From positions 806,001 through 870,000 of the forward strand of contig CM022370.1 in assembly GCA_011800155.1 (NCBI GenBank): a stretch of 64,000 nt of DNA, read 5' to 3'. This DNA is from Flammulina velutipes (Eukaryota > Basidiomycota > Agaricomycetes > Agaricales > Physalacriaceae). A model generated the notes under the pieces. The model was given only the letters and a program-made list of their open reading frames with translations. It was not told the origin of the DNA and searched no databases. Below, piece after piece: positions 44,857 to 56,255 of this stretch (position 1 is its first letter; each line of letters begins with the position of its first letter). Position numbers and translations under genes: made by a program.

Positions 44857-47800
44857 ATGCCTTCATCTACCTCTATCACCCACTTGACCAAGTCCGTTAG
44901 GAAACATCTCAACTTTTACCGTGTCCATCTACTCGTCTTGTGCGTTGTCTTTCCTGTTTATTTTTTTCGCCGCTGACAGACAGACATTTAGCACATTTAC
45001 ACCCCTGATTTTCTCCGGTATCTTCTACGCCAGCAATGGAGAATACCACATATCCTATATCGACTCGCTGTTCAACTGTGTTAGCGCGATGACAGTCTGC
45101 GGGCTGGCGACAGTGGATCTCAGCTCTTTGACGCCGTGGCAGCAAGTGATCCTCTTCATTCAAATGTGCTTGGGCAGTCCCGTGCGTCCCACTTCCTCGT
45201 CATCTCTTCATATCATTCAGAACTGTCATATTAGGTGTTCGTATCGTGGATCTTGGTGTTACTTCGGAGGTGAGTTGATTATTCTTGTTCAACTTGGTTC
45301 AGGGGCCTGAACTCACCACCAGGCACTATTTCGACAAGGGTTTGGAACATATCGTGGAGGGCGCTGCGGCTCGTAGACTCGTCCCCACCGTAGATTCGCA
45401 GCCTTGGTACTCGCGATTTATTCCTGGTCGGCGGAAGCGAACGGTGGAGAACGATGAAACGAGTGACGATGCATCTGATCACAAAGCGAGTATCAAAAGG
45501 CTTCGGACAGATATGATACGAAGGATGGACGACGCGCCGAAGCTTGTAGACCCCAATGGATTTGTCAGTGAAGGTCCACCGAGGAGATTCAGTATCCATT
45601 CCGCTCAGGAAACTAGCCGCCATCTATCCTTTACTACCACTGGCTCTCCCGAAAGGCGTCCATCGTCCATCCATACCAGTGCCCCAAGGCTATCCCGACG
45701 ACTATCAGATCCCGGAACTCCTTCCCGACAGAACTCACTTCGCAATGCTCCAATGCAGAGATTCCTTACGATCGCAGCTGGCGCTGTTGCCCCGCCGGAA
45801 CCTGTAAAAGAACTTCCAAAGCTGCCGCAAACGCGGTCTTCTCTCCCACGAACGCAGACCGTTGAGTTCGCGCCTAACGCCCAGCCACGACGACGACCTG
45901 CGCATGAGCGCGTCACTTCAGTTATATCTGAGATGCCAATACACACTATTTCCGAGGACTACAGTAAGCCAAATTCCTCCTTATTGGGTATCCCTTTGAC
46001 CCGTCCAAAGGATCCATCCACCGAACACCTCTACACACCCAACCCTCTTTGCCGACATACTTGACACAACACACACATAGATCTTCCCGGGCTAGGACAA
46101 AACACAGTGACTTTGGAGGCTTCCCGATGCCCCACGAGATCGTTGCCAGGATCTTTCGACGTCTGTTCCCTAACTTACAGCACAAACTCAACCGCACGGT
46201 CACCATACCTCGAACGATGACGATTGCATCACAGCGGGGAGGCGGTCCCTCGATGTCTGGCGTCAAGACTGTGCCATACATATCTTTTGATGCTGTTGTT
46301 GGGCGTAACTCGGCGTTCCCGTATCTGACGAACACTCAGATCGAGGAGCTCGGTGGTGTTGAGTACCGAGCTCTCAATGCACTCTTGTGGATTGTGGCGG
46401 CGGTGAGTTCCTGGTCAATACAATTTACTTTTGTCCGTCTAATATTGGCCTACAGTATCATATAGGGCTTCAGGTAATCGGTGTCTTGGTTATCGCGCCG
46501 TACATCAGCAGATCTAAATGGGATCCTGTGTTTGAGAGCCCTCCGCTGCGCCGCCCATTAAATTCGACTTGGTATGCGATTGGTCACTTAGGTGGTCCGT
46601 CAGAGACTAATGCCTTCACAGGTTTTCTGTTTTCCAAGTCGTCTCAGCTTACACGAATACCGGCATGTCTCTCGTCGACACGTCTATGATCCCCTTTCAC
46701 AAAGCCTATCCTATGATTGTGCTGATGATTTTCTTGATAATGGCTGGCAACACTGCCTTTGTAAGTGAACTTCTTCACATCGTACGGCTCGAAAATTAAT
46801 TTTTTTCTTAGCCTATATTGTGAGTTGGCTATGATTTGTTCTTTTCGTAATTCTAACATCATCACCGCGTACAGTCTACGCTTTACGATGTAAGTTCATT
46901 AATCGGCCAATAAATTGGCTTGCTGACGCGTCTGTCGTAGTTGGATCTTGACGAAACTGGTACCCGAGAATTCACGCGCAAACGAAACCCTACACTTCCT
47001 ACTTGATCACCCACGTCGCTGTTTCATCTATCTATTCCCATCGCATCAAACTTGGTTTCTCTTCACGATTGTTATCTTCCTCAAGTGAGTTCCTCTTCTT
47101 TCCGGCAATGGGATATTTCTCTTATGATCACGTCCAGTTTCACGGATTGGTTCTTCTTCATGGTTTTAGACATCGGTACACCAGCTATCGAAGCGATTCC
47201 CGTCGGGATGAGATTCCTCATTGGTTTACTCCAGGCTATCGCTGTGAGAGCAGCGGGTTTTGGCGCTGTTTCTATCTCAGCCCTGGCTCCTGCCGTCAAG
47301 TGAGATTTTCCTGCTTGTGGTATCCCTTTAACCTACTAATGGACATCATAGAATTTTGTATGTGACGATGATGTACATCAGTGTGTGTATGTAGCTTTTT
47401 CTCTCGTGTGCTAGACAATTAACTGACCTTTTTCCAGATCCGATTGCTATGAGGTCGGCTCATTCCTCCTACGGTGAACAAAAGAATTGATCAACTGGCA
47501 GTGTTCGGTCGACCAACGTGTACGAGGAACAGTCTCTGGGTGTATATGCCGACGACGAGGAGTCTTCCGACGATGAATCTGATTTCGAGCCTGTCGGCTC
47601 TCGAGTGACCGTATGGAGTCGCTATTTGACCATGCATGCAAGGAAGCAATTAGCTTTTGGTGCGACAGTTTATTCTGTTCTTTGAGCCGGTGTCTGACCA
47701 GCTTTATAGACATGTGGTGGCTCGGCCTAGCGTTATTCCTCATCTGTATCATCGAGGTAAGTATTTCCAAACACGCATTATAGTATTACTCACCTCAACC

Positions 47801-48335
47801 ATAGCGACACAACATCGAGCATGAGGCATCTCTCCAGTGGTTCAACATCTTCACAATCAGTACGTCCAGTCCTTCACATATTCACCCACGATGCTGACGC
47901 AGCTCTACAGTCTTCGAATTAGTTTCTGGCTATGGTACGGTCGGTCTAAGTCTGGGTCTTCCTTCCGTAAGTTCTTTCATCCCACATTTCGATTCTCTTT
48001 TCACATAGCCTTAGGCAAATTATTCATTATCGGGGGCATTCCGCACCCTTTCGAAGCTCATTCTTTGTGTTGTAATGATTCGTGGACGACACCGTGGACT
48101 TCCAGTCGCTATCGATCGCGCAGTCATGTTTCCCAACGAATTCAAGAAAGACGAGGCCATGGCCATGGCTGATCCCGACACGCTATCAGTCAGGCCAAAT
48201 ACGAACTTGAACGGCGAGGAGAAAAGTTTAGGAGGGGGATCCTATGACATTCGACAACGGACTACTACTTTTATGAGGAAGACGAGCCTCGATAATGACT
48301 CGCGGACGCCACGCCCCAGTGACGAGCCGGTCTGA
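44857..48335 (+). CDS. Trk-type potassium transporter (TrkH family)
   Basis: Many exons. MPSSTSITHLTKSVRKHLNF leads into the first TM, joined by an intron to LLVFTFTPLIFSGIFYASNG and EYHISYIDSLFNC. The four P-loops characteristic of the family can be read: MTVCGLATVDLSSL, AYTNTGMSLVDTSM, AVRAAGFGAVSI and VSGYGTVGLSLGLPS. The central Gly of each loop is kept. A cytosolic insert of over 300 residues (about 45320-46260), basic and Ser-rich, lies between the first and second repeat, as in yeast Trk1/Trk2. The C-terminus (VMFPNEFKKDEAMAMADPDT) is short and cytosolic. It takes up potassium across the plasma membrane. Confidence 0.93.
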
Positions 48336-48657
48336 TGATTACGTTCCTGAAGTTATTTCGCTCTGAGGTTCTGCCGTTGTAACATTGCTATAGATTGTAT
48401 ATAGAGGTAGTATATTTTATTTCGTTATTTTGTGTATACCCTTCGTTGCTTTGTTGCTCGTATCACATTGGGAATTTTTGCCTTGCTCTGAATCTGAACG
48501 CGCCAGCTTTTTGCCGGCTCAGAGTGTGTCCGGAGGCGGATTCCGGCGACTCTCTGGACCTGGTCACTGTGGGGTCACCCCTTCGGAGGCGCCTCACTTT
48601 TGATCCGTGCTGTGGATAAAAGAAAAAAACCTGGTCCTAGACTCTGTTTGATCAACT
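48336..48657. other. Intergenic region, no gene seen
   Basis: 322 bases between the Trk and F-box genes, both on the plus strand. A GC-rich stretch with GGAGGCG words at about 48530-48595 lies just before the F-box ATG. No gene. Confidence 0.5.
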
Positions 48658-49539
48658 ATGTCTACTACCACCACTACCGTCACCGTGCAGCCCAGAATGC
48701 GCTCATTCTCATTGTCGCTTATCTCGCGTCAATCCCGTCTTATCGATTTACCTCTAGAGCTGCTGTTCGAAATCATCCACTTTGCGCTCCTCGAAAGCAA
48801 AGCAAGCGCGTTGTCAACGATTGCGAAACACATTACTAAGACTGTCAACACTATTCTCTACCGCGCCGTAATTTTGGATAATATCCACCGCGCTTCCCTC
48901 TTTCTCCGGACAGCAAAGAGCAACCACTCCCTTCTCCAACATATCCGACACTTTTCTGTGACTGCGCCAGATCTGACTCACCAATGCTGGGCGGACATAC
49001 GGTCCGTCCTTCCTCACTCAAAAGGCCTACTTTCCTTGGCGCTTCACAATGGCGAGGATCTTTCCGCATTCGCTTCTGCCACAAGCGAAGGCGAGCTTAG
49101 CGCTCTATCCTCCATTACCATCCGCCAATATTCCGACCTCCCGGTAACTACCCTCGTTCATGACGAACATACTCCTTCTCCCATTACGCACCTCCGCATC
49201 TGCGAGCCGAGCCCCGTGTGGCATTCTCCCGCCACCATAATGTCTTCCTTCGGATGTCCGCAGGTGCTCTCTCACCTCCAGCTCTCCCGGCGCGTCCGCG
49301 GAAATGCGGACAACGACGAGATTTTCGTGTCGGAGGTCAAGGATATCTTGCAGGACTACCCGGAGCTGAAGACGGTGGTTGTGAGCCTCTTCCCTCCGGG
49401 TTGGTCGGCACACGCAGAAGATTTTGTTATCGAGCAAACTCGTATTGGGAGTATGCTGCAGGGCATAGATGCTCGCCTATCAGTGGTCAAAGGAAAGTTT
49501 GACTGTTGGATCGCGCCGCCTTGGGAGGCAATTTTCTGA
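48658..49539 (+). CDS. F-box-like protein
   Basis: A single exon of 294 codons. The N-terminus is Thr-rich (STTTTTVTVQP). Then comes an F-box-type helix (SRLIDLPLELLFEIIHFALL) where the LPLELLFEI motif is typical of fungal F-box proteins. The rest has the irregular leucine pattern of degenerate leucine-rich repeats (FSVTAPDL, LLSLALHNGEDL, ITHLRICEPSP, LSHLQLSRRV). Such proteins usually recruit targets to SCF ubiquitin ligases through Skp1. The target is unknown. Lack of introns is notable in this window. Confidence 0.75.
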   Translation: MSTTTTTVTVQPRMRSFSLSLISRQSRLIDLPLELLFEIIHFALLESKASALSTIAKHITKTVNTILYRAVILDNIHRASLFLRTAKSNHSLLQHIRHFSVTAPDLTHQCWADIRSVLPHSKGLLSLALHNGEDLSAFASATSEGELSALSSITIRQYSDLPVTTLVHDEHTPSPITHLRICEPSPVWHSPATIMSSFGCPQVLSHLQLSRRVRGNADNDEIFVSEVKDILQDYPELKTVVVSLFPPGWSAHAEDFVIEQTRIGSMLQGIDARLSVVKGKFDCWIAPPWEAIF

Positions 49540-49656
49540 TATATTTACTTTCTTGTCCAGATTATGTGATACCCTTAGATAGATGTCCTTAGATTTGCGT
49601 TAGAACGAAGAGGTTATTTATACATTCGTACAATCATTATGTATGTACGCTAGAGT

Positions 49657-50381
49657 TTAGACTATTTGCGAAATCTACATCCAGAGTCAGCTTCAAAGTC
49701 GTGGTGGCGCAATAGTGTTCTCGTACCTTGCCATTCTCGACGTGGTAAATCCAACCAGATATCTTGGTACCCTCCAAGAGGAGAGGGTGCCCCTTGAGGA
49801 ACTCTACGTCTTCCTTGACGTTGGCTTCCAAGTCAGCAATCTCCAAGAAATCAATGTGGTCGACGAGCTCAGCCACTTTGGGAGATGTGGCGTCCTTCTT
49901 AACGATATCACGCAATTGTGGCGTATTGAAGAGCAGCATTCCGCAATCGGTGTGATGGAACAAAGCGATTTCACGCGTTCCGAGAAGCCTTTGAGAGATT
50001 ACGATGCTTCGGATGGCGTCTGAGCTGTGACGCGACGAGGACAGCGTTGAGCGTCAAGAGTCACAGGAGATATCGAGAGGGGACTTACGCACGACCACCG
50101 GCATTGCGCACGATGTGAGACTCGCCGAGTTCGATTCCCAAAGATGCCGCGGGACTGGTGAGGTATTAGTCGACTTCATATATCGATTAGAAAGGTCTAG
50201 ATTCACTCGATGCGAGCGTCCATGCAAGTCACTAATTAACACATCAATAAACCTGGACCCACACTGCGGGGAAATACAAATACGAACCGACAAGCAGATT
50301 CTTGGTTGGGGGAATGGTCAAGCCTCCCTTGGTAAAGGTAGAGGCGTATTTCTCGTTGCTTTGAGTGAATGCAGTGGCCAT
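49657..50381 (-). CDS. Beta-class carbonic anhydrase
   Basis: Several exons, about 166 codons. After MATAFTQSNEKYASTFTKGG comes VTCMDARIDPAASLGIELGE, with the first zinc ligand Cys and the Asp-Arg dyad, then SHIVRNAGGRASDAIRSIVI. The remaining ligands are in LFHHTDCGMLLF, followed by NTPQLRDIVKK. All three ligands (Cys, His, Cys) and the dyad are present, so activity is likely. The last exon gives ISQIV after a splice that removes the longer read-through end. It interconverts carbon dioxide and bicarbonate, probably in the cytosol because no targeting signal is seen. A decayed paralogue lies at 51020-51350, on the same strand. Confidence 0.92.
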
Positions 50382-51626
50382 GGTAGGGATGAGTTGTGGT
50401 GACAGTCTGTTTAATTATGCAAGCTTTTAGGCAAAGGATAAGACCTGAACGAAGGACTAGATGGCGCAATCATGATGCCTTCGAACAACTCTGACGCGCC
50501 GATCCGATCGCATGTTCGGGCACGCGTTTTAATTATAAGATAAGGAATTATTCAAGCTGCGAAAGGCCACGAAGAGCCAAGTAATTCTCAAATAGACTAA
50601 TTATCTTTCATCCTCTTCCTTGTTCCGCTGACCGTTGACAGGTAGAATGATAGCTCTATCTTTGAGCAATGAGAAATGACTGACCGCTATGCGGCGCAAC
50701 ATGGGACGGCTTACAATACAGATGGAGAAATTCCAGCGTCTAATGTGTATTCACGTACAGGATTTCTGTGGTAAAATTAGCATTCGAAGCGACTTTAAAA
50801 CCAAGGAGAATGTGGCGTCCCAGAAGTTGGAGTGCTACTGATAGAAAATAAGAGGGTCTGCACGTGTCCCTAGTTGGATGTCTTCACGGTAAAAATACGA
50901 CCAAGTTTACTGATTGTGTCAAGGCCCTGTTATATCAGACAATAAGTCGGAGAGTCACGACGTGAGGCTCCAAGAAGAAAAACTGTGCCGGGAGTCTTGT
51001 TTTCTGGGGAATGAGCGAACGATATCCACAATCTTTGTGAAATTCAAAAACATGTGCAGCTGCTTCAGGCCATTCTTGACGATATCGCGTAGCTATGGCG
51101 TATTGAACCTCAGACAGCGAGTCCGAGATTAAGCATATCCAGCGGGTTTCTCTGGAGGTCAGAATTTCTAGCGATAAGCCGGTCAAAAGGATTACGATAG
51201 AACAAGAAGCGATCGTACTTAGATTGCGGGGGGATGCGAGTGAGAAACTGTGCAAAGTCACGAACAGTCCCTTGCGTGCCATTCTCCTAAAATCCTTTTC
51301 CAGGCCAGCTCAACTAAAACGTAGCGAGTCAGCTCCCCTAAGGACTGTAGAAAATTTCTTGACCCTCCCGGTGTACTCGGGACCTCGTTCATACAGGGTG
51401 CGAGAAGAGCTATGGTTATTTTCGAGGAGATATCGACATTGCCAGTGCGAGAATCAAAGCGCTTCAAGGATCTATTCCAATCGATCAAAAAAATCACAAT
51501 CGAGGTGTAGAACGGTGTTCATTTCCATAGCAGAATATTGAGTGTATGTAAGTTCGGTCATACCGTTTTTCCTATGCGTTGTTTGAGTGTCCGGGAAATA
51601 TCACAGGAATCGTTGAAGAGAACATA
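50382..51626. other. Intergenic region containing a gene relic
   Basis: 1,245 bases between the carbonic anhydrase start and the F-box stop. The only thing recognised is the carbonic anhydrase relic at 51020-51350. The stretch 50382-51020 is A/T-rich with no gene seen. Confidence 0.6.
51020..51350 (-). pseudogene. Decayed copy of the beta-carbonic anhydrase gene
   Basis: Blocks match the intact gene in the same order. GACGATATCGCG and TATGGCGTATTGAA (51079-51117) match the stretch coding NTPQLRDIV. GATTACGAT near 51190 matches the SIVIS coding region. GAGTCAGCTCCCCTAAG near 51325 matches the SLGIELGES region. In translation only fragments such as SIVI and SLGELTRYVLVELAW can be followed, with frameshifts between. 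The HHTDCG zinc site is gone. It reads as a dead tandem duplicate. Confidence 0.75.
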
Positions 51627-53046
51627 CTAGACTTCCACTGCGCCATCTAGAAGGTTTGGTGCTTCATCCCCGAGGTATCGGTATACGCGAAGTTCCCGCA
51701 AAGTCTCGATGGATGACGCCCGTTTAACAAGGAGCTTACGCTCGGCAGCATCACACGAAATGCCTTGAAAAATGAGCGTAGCTAGTGGACATTGTTTGCG
51801 AGTCAAAGATGCGAGTATTAGTTCGGCGACATTGGCGTTCTCCCAGTGCCCGCGTTCGCCATATTTGACATATCGAAGAGATGGGAGGGTAAATTGGCCG
51901 ATTATAGGGATTATGAAGTCGCCCGGTTGGGTCGTCCAGAGCTCAAGGGATACAAGCATGGACAAGCAGTGTGGTACCGCATGGACGGGTGGTGCAATGA
52001 GTGGGAGGTGGATCACTAAGCGTTCCAACTTTGGGTGGGATGAGAGGAAGGTGTCTACAAATTCGGAGGTCATGCACGCTTGAAGAATCAACTCCGTCAA
52101 CTTTGGCCACACCGGGCGAAAGGCCACCATCGGATCCGAAAATCCCTGCTGTAGCGTCAAAGAGCGAAGATTGGGCATATCCAGGGATTTCTGTGGTGAA
52201 TAATAAAAATGTGTGATGTCCAATACGAGGGTTTCCAGAGAGGGCATTGGAACGAAGATCAAGCTGCTGTCAAGGTTATGTGTCGGATACGAATTTGGAT
52301 AATACGAGACAGAGTAATCGAGGCTCCTCCAATGGGACGCAGTGGTTTGGACAAATCGGGAGAACATGGGATCGAATTCCAAAGAAAAAGATGCGCTGCA
52401 GACGGATAACAAGATGACATGCGCCGGAATAGCGCGGATTCGTTCCAGGCGTGAGAGCACACTGCGCCAACGTGATGGTGACGAGTGACAGTCGATCAGG
52501 AAATCCACCGTCCTCCAAAGAGATGGTTCGTTTTCTGCTATCTCTCGCCAATCTGAGCAGACGCGACACAACACCAATGGCGCCATGACCGATGAACTTG
52601 GGCGACCTGTCAGACAGAAGATAAAAATCTGCGACCAGATTTCTGGCGGAACACGACGGCGAGCAGAGAGAAACGGTTTGTAGGACAGGATGAAAGACTC
52701 AGTCTTCTTAGATTCTCGAATCACGGCGCGGATGGCACCCTTCAGGAGCTGTATACATTGATGAGTGAATACCAGATGATCGACTTACGGGACGTGTTTA
52801 CCTCCTTCCGAATTGTCTGCGTTGGACTATGCAGGTGGACGAGCTCTTGGGAAAGGACGTCCATATAACTTTGGCAGTCATCCATGAATTGTCGCAACAA
52901 CGCGTCTTGTACCGGAGGTAGTACTCCATTGACTCTTTGAAGTTCTTTCAGAGTAGGTAGGTCGGCAGGTAACAACGGCCTTCGATCTACAATTAAATGA
53001 GCAATAACTAGGAGAATTGGGCGGAAATCGTACCCAACACACTCAT
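51627..53046 (-). CDS. F-box protein with coiled-coil N-terminus
   Basis: Exon 1 gives MSVL, followed after an intron by DRRPLLPADLPTLKELQRVN. A coiled-coil helix (QFMDDCQSYMDVLSQELVHL) comes next. Another intron leads to LLKGAIRAVIRESKKTESFI and the F-box SARRRVPPEIWSQIFIFCL. The order helix, short linker, F-box is the hallmark of the large agaricomycete F-box family. The C-terminal 300 residues show leucine-rich-repeat-like spacing (LETLVLDITHFYYS, LRSLTLQQGF, LTELILQAC, LERLVIHLPL, LVSLELWTT). A Skp1-dependent adaptor role is inferred from the family. An in-frame ATG at 53109 (MKKAHGHRKS) could give a longer start. Confidence 0.85.
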
Positions 53047-53772
53047 GGCTGTATGATGCTGAATGAAAGAGGCTATAGTAGACTTTCGGTGACCATGGGC
53101 TTTTTTCATCCAGCGCTCACGACACGTGGAGAGGCGCCCGAGGTACACGTAGTTGAGCGTCAAAATGTTGATTGTTGAGGCATTGAAAACAGAGTTGTCA
53201 CTCGTAAAGTCTGACTCTGACAACTTGCTTGATAGTTGACATTGTTGTGGTACTTGGCAGAGTAAAGCTCGGCTATCGGTCCGCAAAACCGGGATGGGAA
53301 CGCTCCAGTGTTGTCGATGTTATTATTTAAACTAATCTGAGCTAGAGTGGTATGCGTACTGGTGCTAACATTTTAGGATGGAATACTTCATATCAAATTG
53401 TCGACTATAAATCATTTCATTACGCCACATTTAGATGTTTCTTCAATCGATCAAAACTTAGCTATCTGCTTATTTACAAATCCTTCACAGGATACTATGC
53501 GGTCTTAAAACATTCTCGTATTAATCGTAAGGCGGGCTTTGAATAGAACGAACTTACGAAGTCAATCTACCTGTCTTGTCCATGATCGGGGATTCCGAGG
53601 CGGGGACCGGCTACTTCGGCTACTTCATGCGGTTTAAATGACCACCTTCGACAGCACTCGTGGCTAGTCACTTGTTGTCTCTTCGAACTCGCGCTGAAGA
53701 TACGACTATCACGAATCTGGGAGCCTCTTTCCAGCTACTTTGGTCACCCTCTTGTCTACCTCACTGTCAGCC
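53047..53772. other. Divergent intergenic region, no gene seen
   Basis: 726 bases between two divergent starts. The frame upstream of the F-box start stays open for over 200 bases on the minus strand but has only one ATG (53109). No other feature is recognised. Confidence 0.5.
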
Positions 53773-55236
53773 ATGTCTTCCGATGAGAAGAAAGTTGGAG
53801 GCGAATTTGGAGAGATTCGCTCTGCACTCGATGTCGCTAAACTGGAAGCATATTTATCACAGAATGTGAGGGAAATCCATGTTCCCCTGCAAGTCAAGCA
53901 ATTCAAAGTAAGTAGATAGATCACTAGCGCGCTCAGCAGTTGATTCCTCTAGTTTGGCCAAGTACGTTTGTCGTTCAAGTGAATAGTCGCTGGCTGATAC
54001 AAGTCTAATGCAAGTCCAATCCGACGTATTTCTTGACAGACGCCAAGTAAACATGCATGATATCCGTCATCATAACTCTACTCAACTCGATCTATAGGTC
54101 CACACGCTATGTCCTTCGAAAGAAACCCGCTGGCTCTCTCCTCTCATCAACGGCACACCAAGTTGAACGAGAATATACAATCCTTGCTGCTCTATACGCG
54201 TACAACGCCACGTTATCCACTCTATCTACCCCATCATCCGGCCCCGCACCGGAGCCTGTCCCAGTTCCACGTCCATATATTCTATGTGAGGACACGAGTG
54301 TCATCGGCACGCCGTTCTATATCATGGAGTTCCTCGACGGGAGGATTTTTACCGATTCTCGTTTACCCCAAGTCTCGTCTCCGCAGGAGAAGGAGGCTAT
54401 TTGGCTGGGAGCGGTCCGAGCGCTCGGGGCGCTTTCTAACGTCGATCCAAAGGCCGTTGGCCTGAGCACCTTTGCGCGGATGACACCATATTTCCCTAGG
54501 CAGCTCAAGTCCCTTAGCAAAGTGTCCAAGGCCCAAGCTGCAGCGAAGGACAATGATACTGGCGTCCCCGTGGGTGACATACCAGCCTTCGATGATATGA
54601 TAAAATGGTATCGGAACAACCTCCCAGACGAATCCAAGATTGGAACGCGTATCGTACACGGAGATTACAAGTTGGACAACCTTATATTCCATAAAACGGA
54701 ACCGCGGGTCATAGGCATTTTGGATTGGGAGTTGTGCACTTTGGGAAGTCCAGTAAGTCATCCTAATCACCAGCCATTGAGGTTACTCCTCTGACGCACC
54801 TCTTTAGTTGGCAGACTTTGCCAACCTAAGCCAACCGTGGGCCATGTCTGCACGAGATCTTCCTGGTACACGATCTCTGGACGTCCTTACTACGTTCAAG
54901 GATGTACCTTCTCAAGACGTTCCGATTCAATATGAGGTGATGGAGAAAGAATACTGTAGGCTAATCGGACAGCCGTATCCTATCCAAGAATTGGTATTCG
55001 CCAGGAGCTGGATGCTATTCAGGGTACGATGGCGTTTCCCATTCATGTGGTGTAAGCTGACTCCTGGAATGTAGCTGTCTATCATCTTGCAAGGCATTGC
55101 TGCTCGGCACGCACAACGTCAAGCAAGCTCTGAACAGGCCGCTCAGTATGGCACATTCTTCCCTGTCCTCGGCAATCTTGCAAGAATATTCCTGACGGAG
55201 AATGGCGTCAAGTTCGATCGAGACAGTAAACTCTAG
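53773..55236 (+). CDS. Aminoglycoside-phosphotransferase-like kinase (ACAD10/11 N-domain type)
   Basis: The N-terminus [20 protein letters not shown] leads to [11 protein letters not shown]. Then a 9-base exon (53953-53961, FGQ), a 32-base exon [11 protein letters not shown] and [20 protein letters not shown] follow. The Lys in RKKP is the ATP-anchoring residue. [13 protein letters not shown] comes next, then the catalytic loop [19 protein letters not shown] and the metal motif [20 protein letters not shown]. The C-terminus reads [20 protein letters not shown]. This matches the kinase-like half of ACAD10/11 as a stand-alone protein of about 400 residues. In ACAD11 this half phosphorylates 4-hydroxyacyl-CoAs; here that is inference. 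The stop is 177 bases from that of the convergent FCF1 gene. Confidence 0.9.
53953..53961 (+). other. Nine-base micro-exon (FGQ)
   Basis: TTTGGCCAA lies between an acceptor (TCCTCTAG) and a donor (GTACGT), in phase 0 on both sides. It supplies FGQ of the conserved QFKFGQSNPTY segment, the nucleotide-binding loop of the kinase. Confidence 0.75.
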
Positions 55237-55413
55237 TAAAATGATCCTTTGTTGTATTGTCTTGAAGTCACAAGGTGTGGCGGGCCAAGTCTGTATATTG
55301 ATATGGTACACGGTACAGAAGAAAATGCGGACTATCGGTTGAGGTCAACATTGAATGGTAAGAAGTTGGAAGCACAACGTACGATGCTACAGATAACAAA
55401 CAGGAACACGAGA

Positions 55414-56255
55414 CTACGCAGGAGCACCCTGATCGGGTAGCCTCTCTATTGCGTATCTGCGGCGGACGATATACATGAGAGGAATTCCCGGCACTTTTCG
55501 TATACGGCGGCGCAAGTCTCGATCACAGGTGGCGACGATGTAGCACTTGTGCTGCTGAACGCGCTGGACAAGGCAATCATCTGCGTAGGTTCCGGAGTGT
55601 GTGCAAGTTAGACGCTCGAAACGAGGGTCACGGGCAACTCTGTAGCGTATTCATAAGAATGATTAGGGCATAAAAAGGAAAGTTCGCGTACCGCAGGGCG
55701 ACTCTATACTTGGGACCAAGCTTTTCTAATTCTGCCATAACACAATCAGTGACGCAAGGTATACCTGTACACTGGTGAGTATCTATGCAGTGAGATCGGG
55801 AACAACTTACATTTTGCGTACAGGCAATCCATCATTCCACTGACAAGTTCTAGCTTGTTTTGCAGGGAGAAGTTAATGAAATTGGTGTCGATGAGGACGC
55901 GATATGGCGGTGCGAGCGCTGTGTTATGCGCAAGGAATAAGGATGAAGCCACAGGCGCGCTATATCATGGGCGTCCATCAGACACGGAAATGAGAAATCG
56001 GGAAACCGCAAGCTCACACTCTGCGAACAGCTTTAGCCTTGATTTCTTCTTCTTTCTTTTGTAGTTTAGCCTGGTTTTCTTTTCTAAAGATAAGATTGAG
56101 CTCCTTGGAGGATTGGCGAGAACCAAAAAGTCATACAATCGAATATCCTTAGGGCTAAGCATGCGCTTGACTGCGGCGAATTTGCGAGTCTTTTTGGCTT
56201 TTCCCTACAAGAATGTTAGTTTTAGGACCCATTGTACCAGAGTTGAACGCACCAT
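55414..56255 (-). CDS. FCF1: rRNA-processing endonuclease FCF1/Utp24 (PIN domain)
   Basis: Six coding exons. The ATG (56255-56253) is followed at once by an intron, so the first coding exon is only the start codon. Exon 2 begins [20 protein letters not shown]. Then come a Lys/Glu-rich link ([19 protein letters not shown]), [20 protein letters not shown] and [40 protein letters not shown] and [20 protein letters not shown] complete the PIN fold, followed by [20 protein letters not shown] and [17 protein letters not shown]. The acidic PIN residues ([22 protein letters not shown]) are all present. It cleaves pre-rRNA at sites A1/A2 in the nucleolus. Confidence 0.95.

Noticed and set aside
50125..50160. 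Second T-loop-like word GTTCGATTCC
   Set aside because: It is part of the carbonic anhydrase exon on the minus strand; no tRNA fold is possible nearby.
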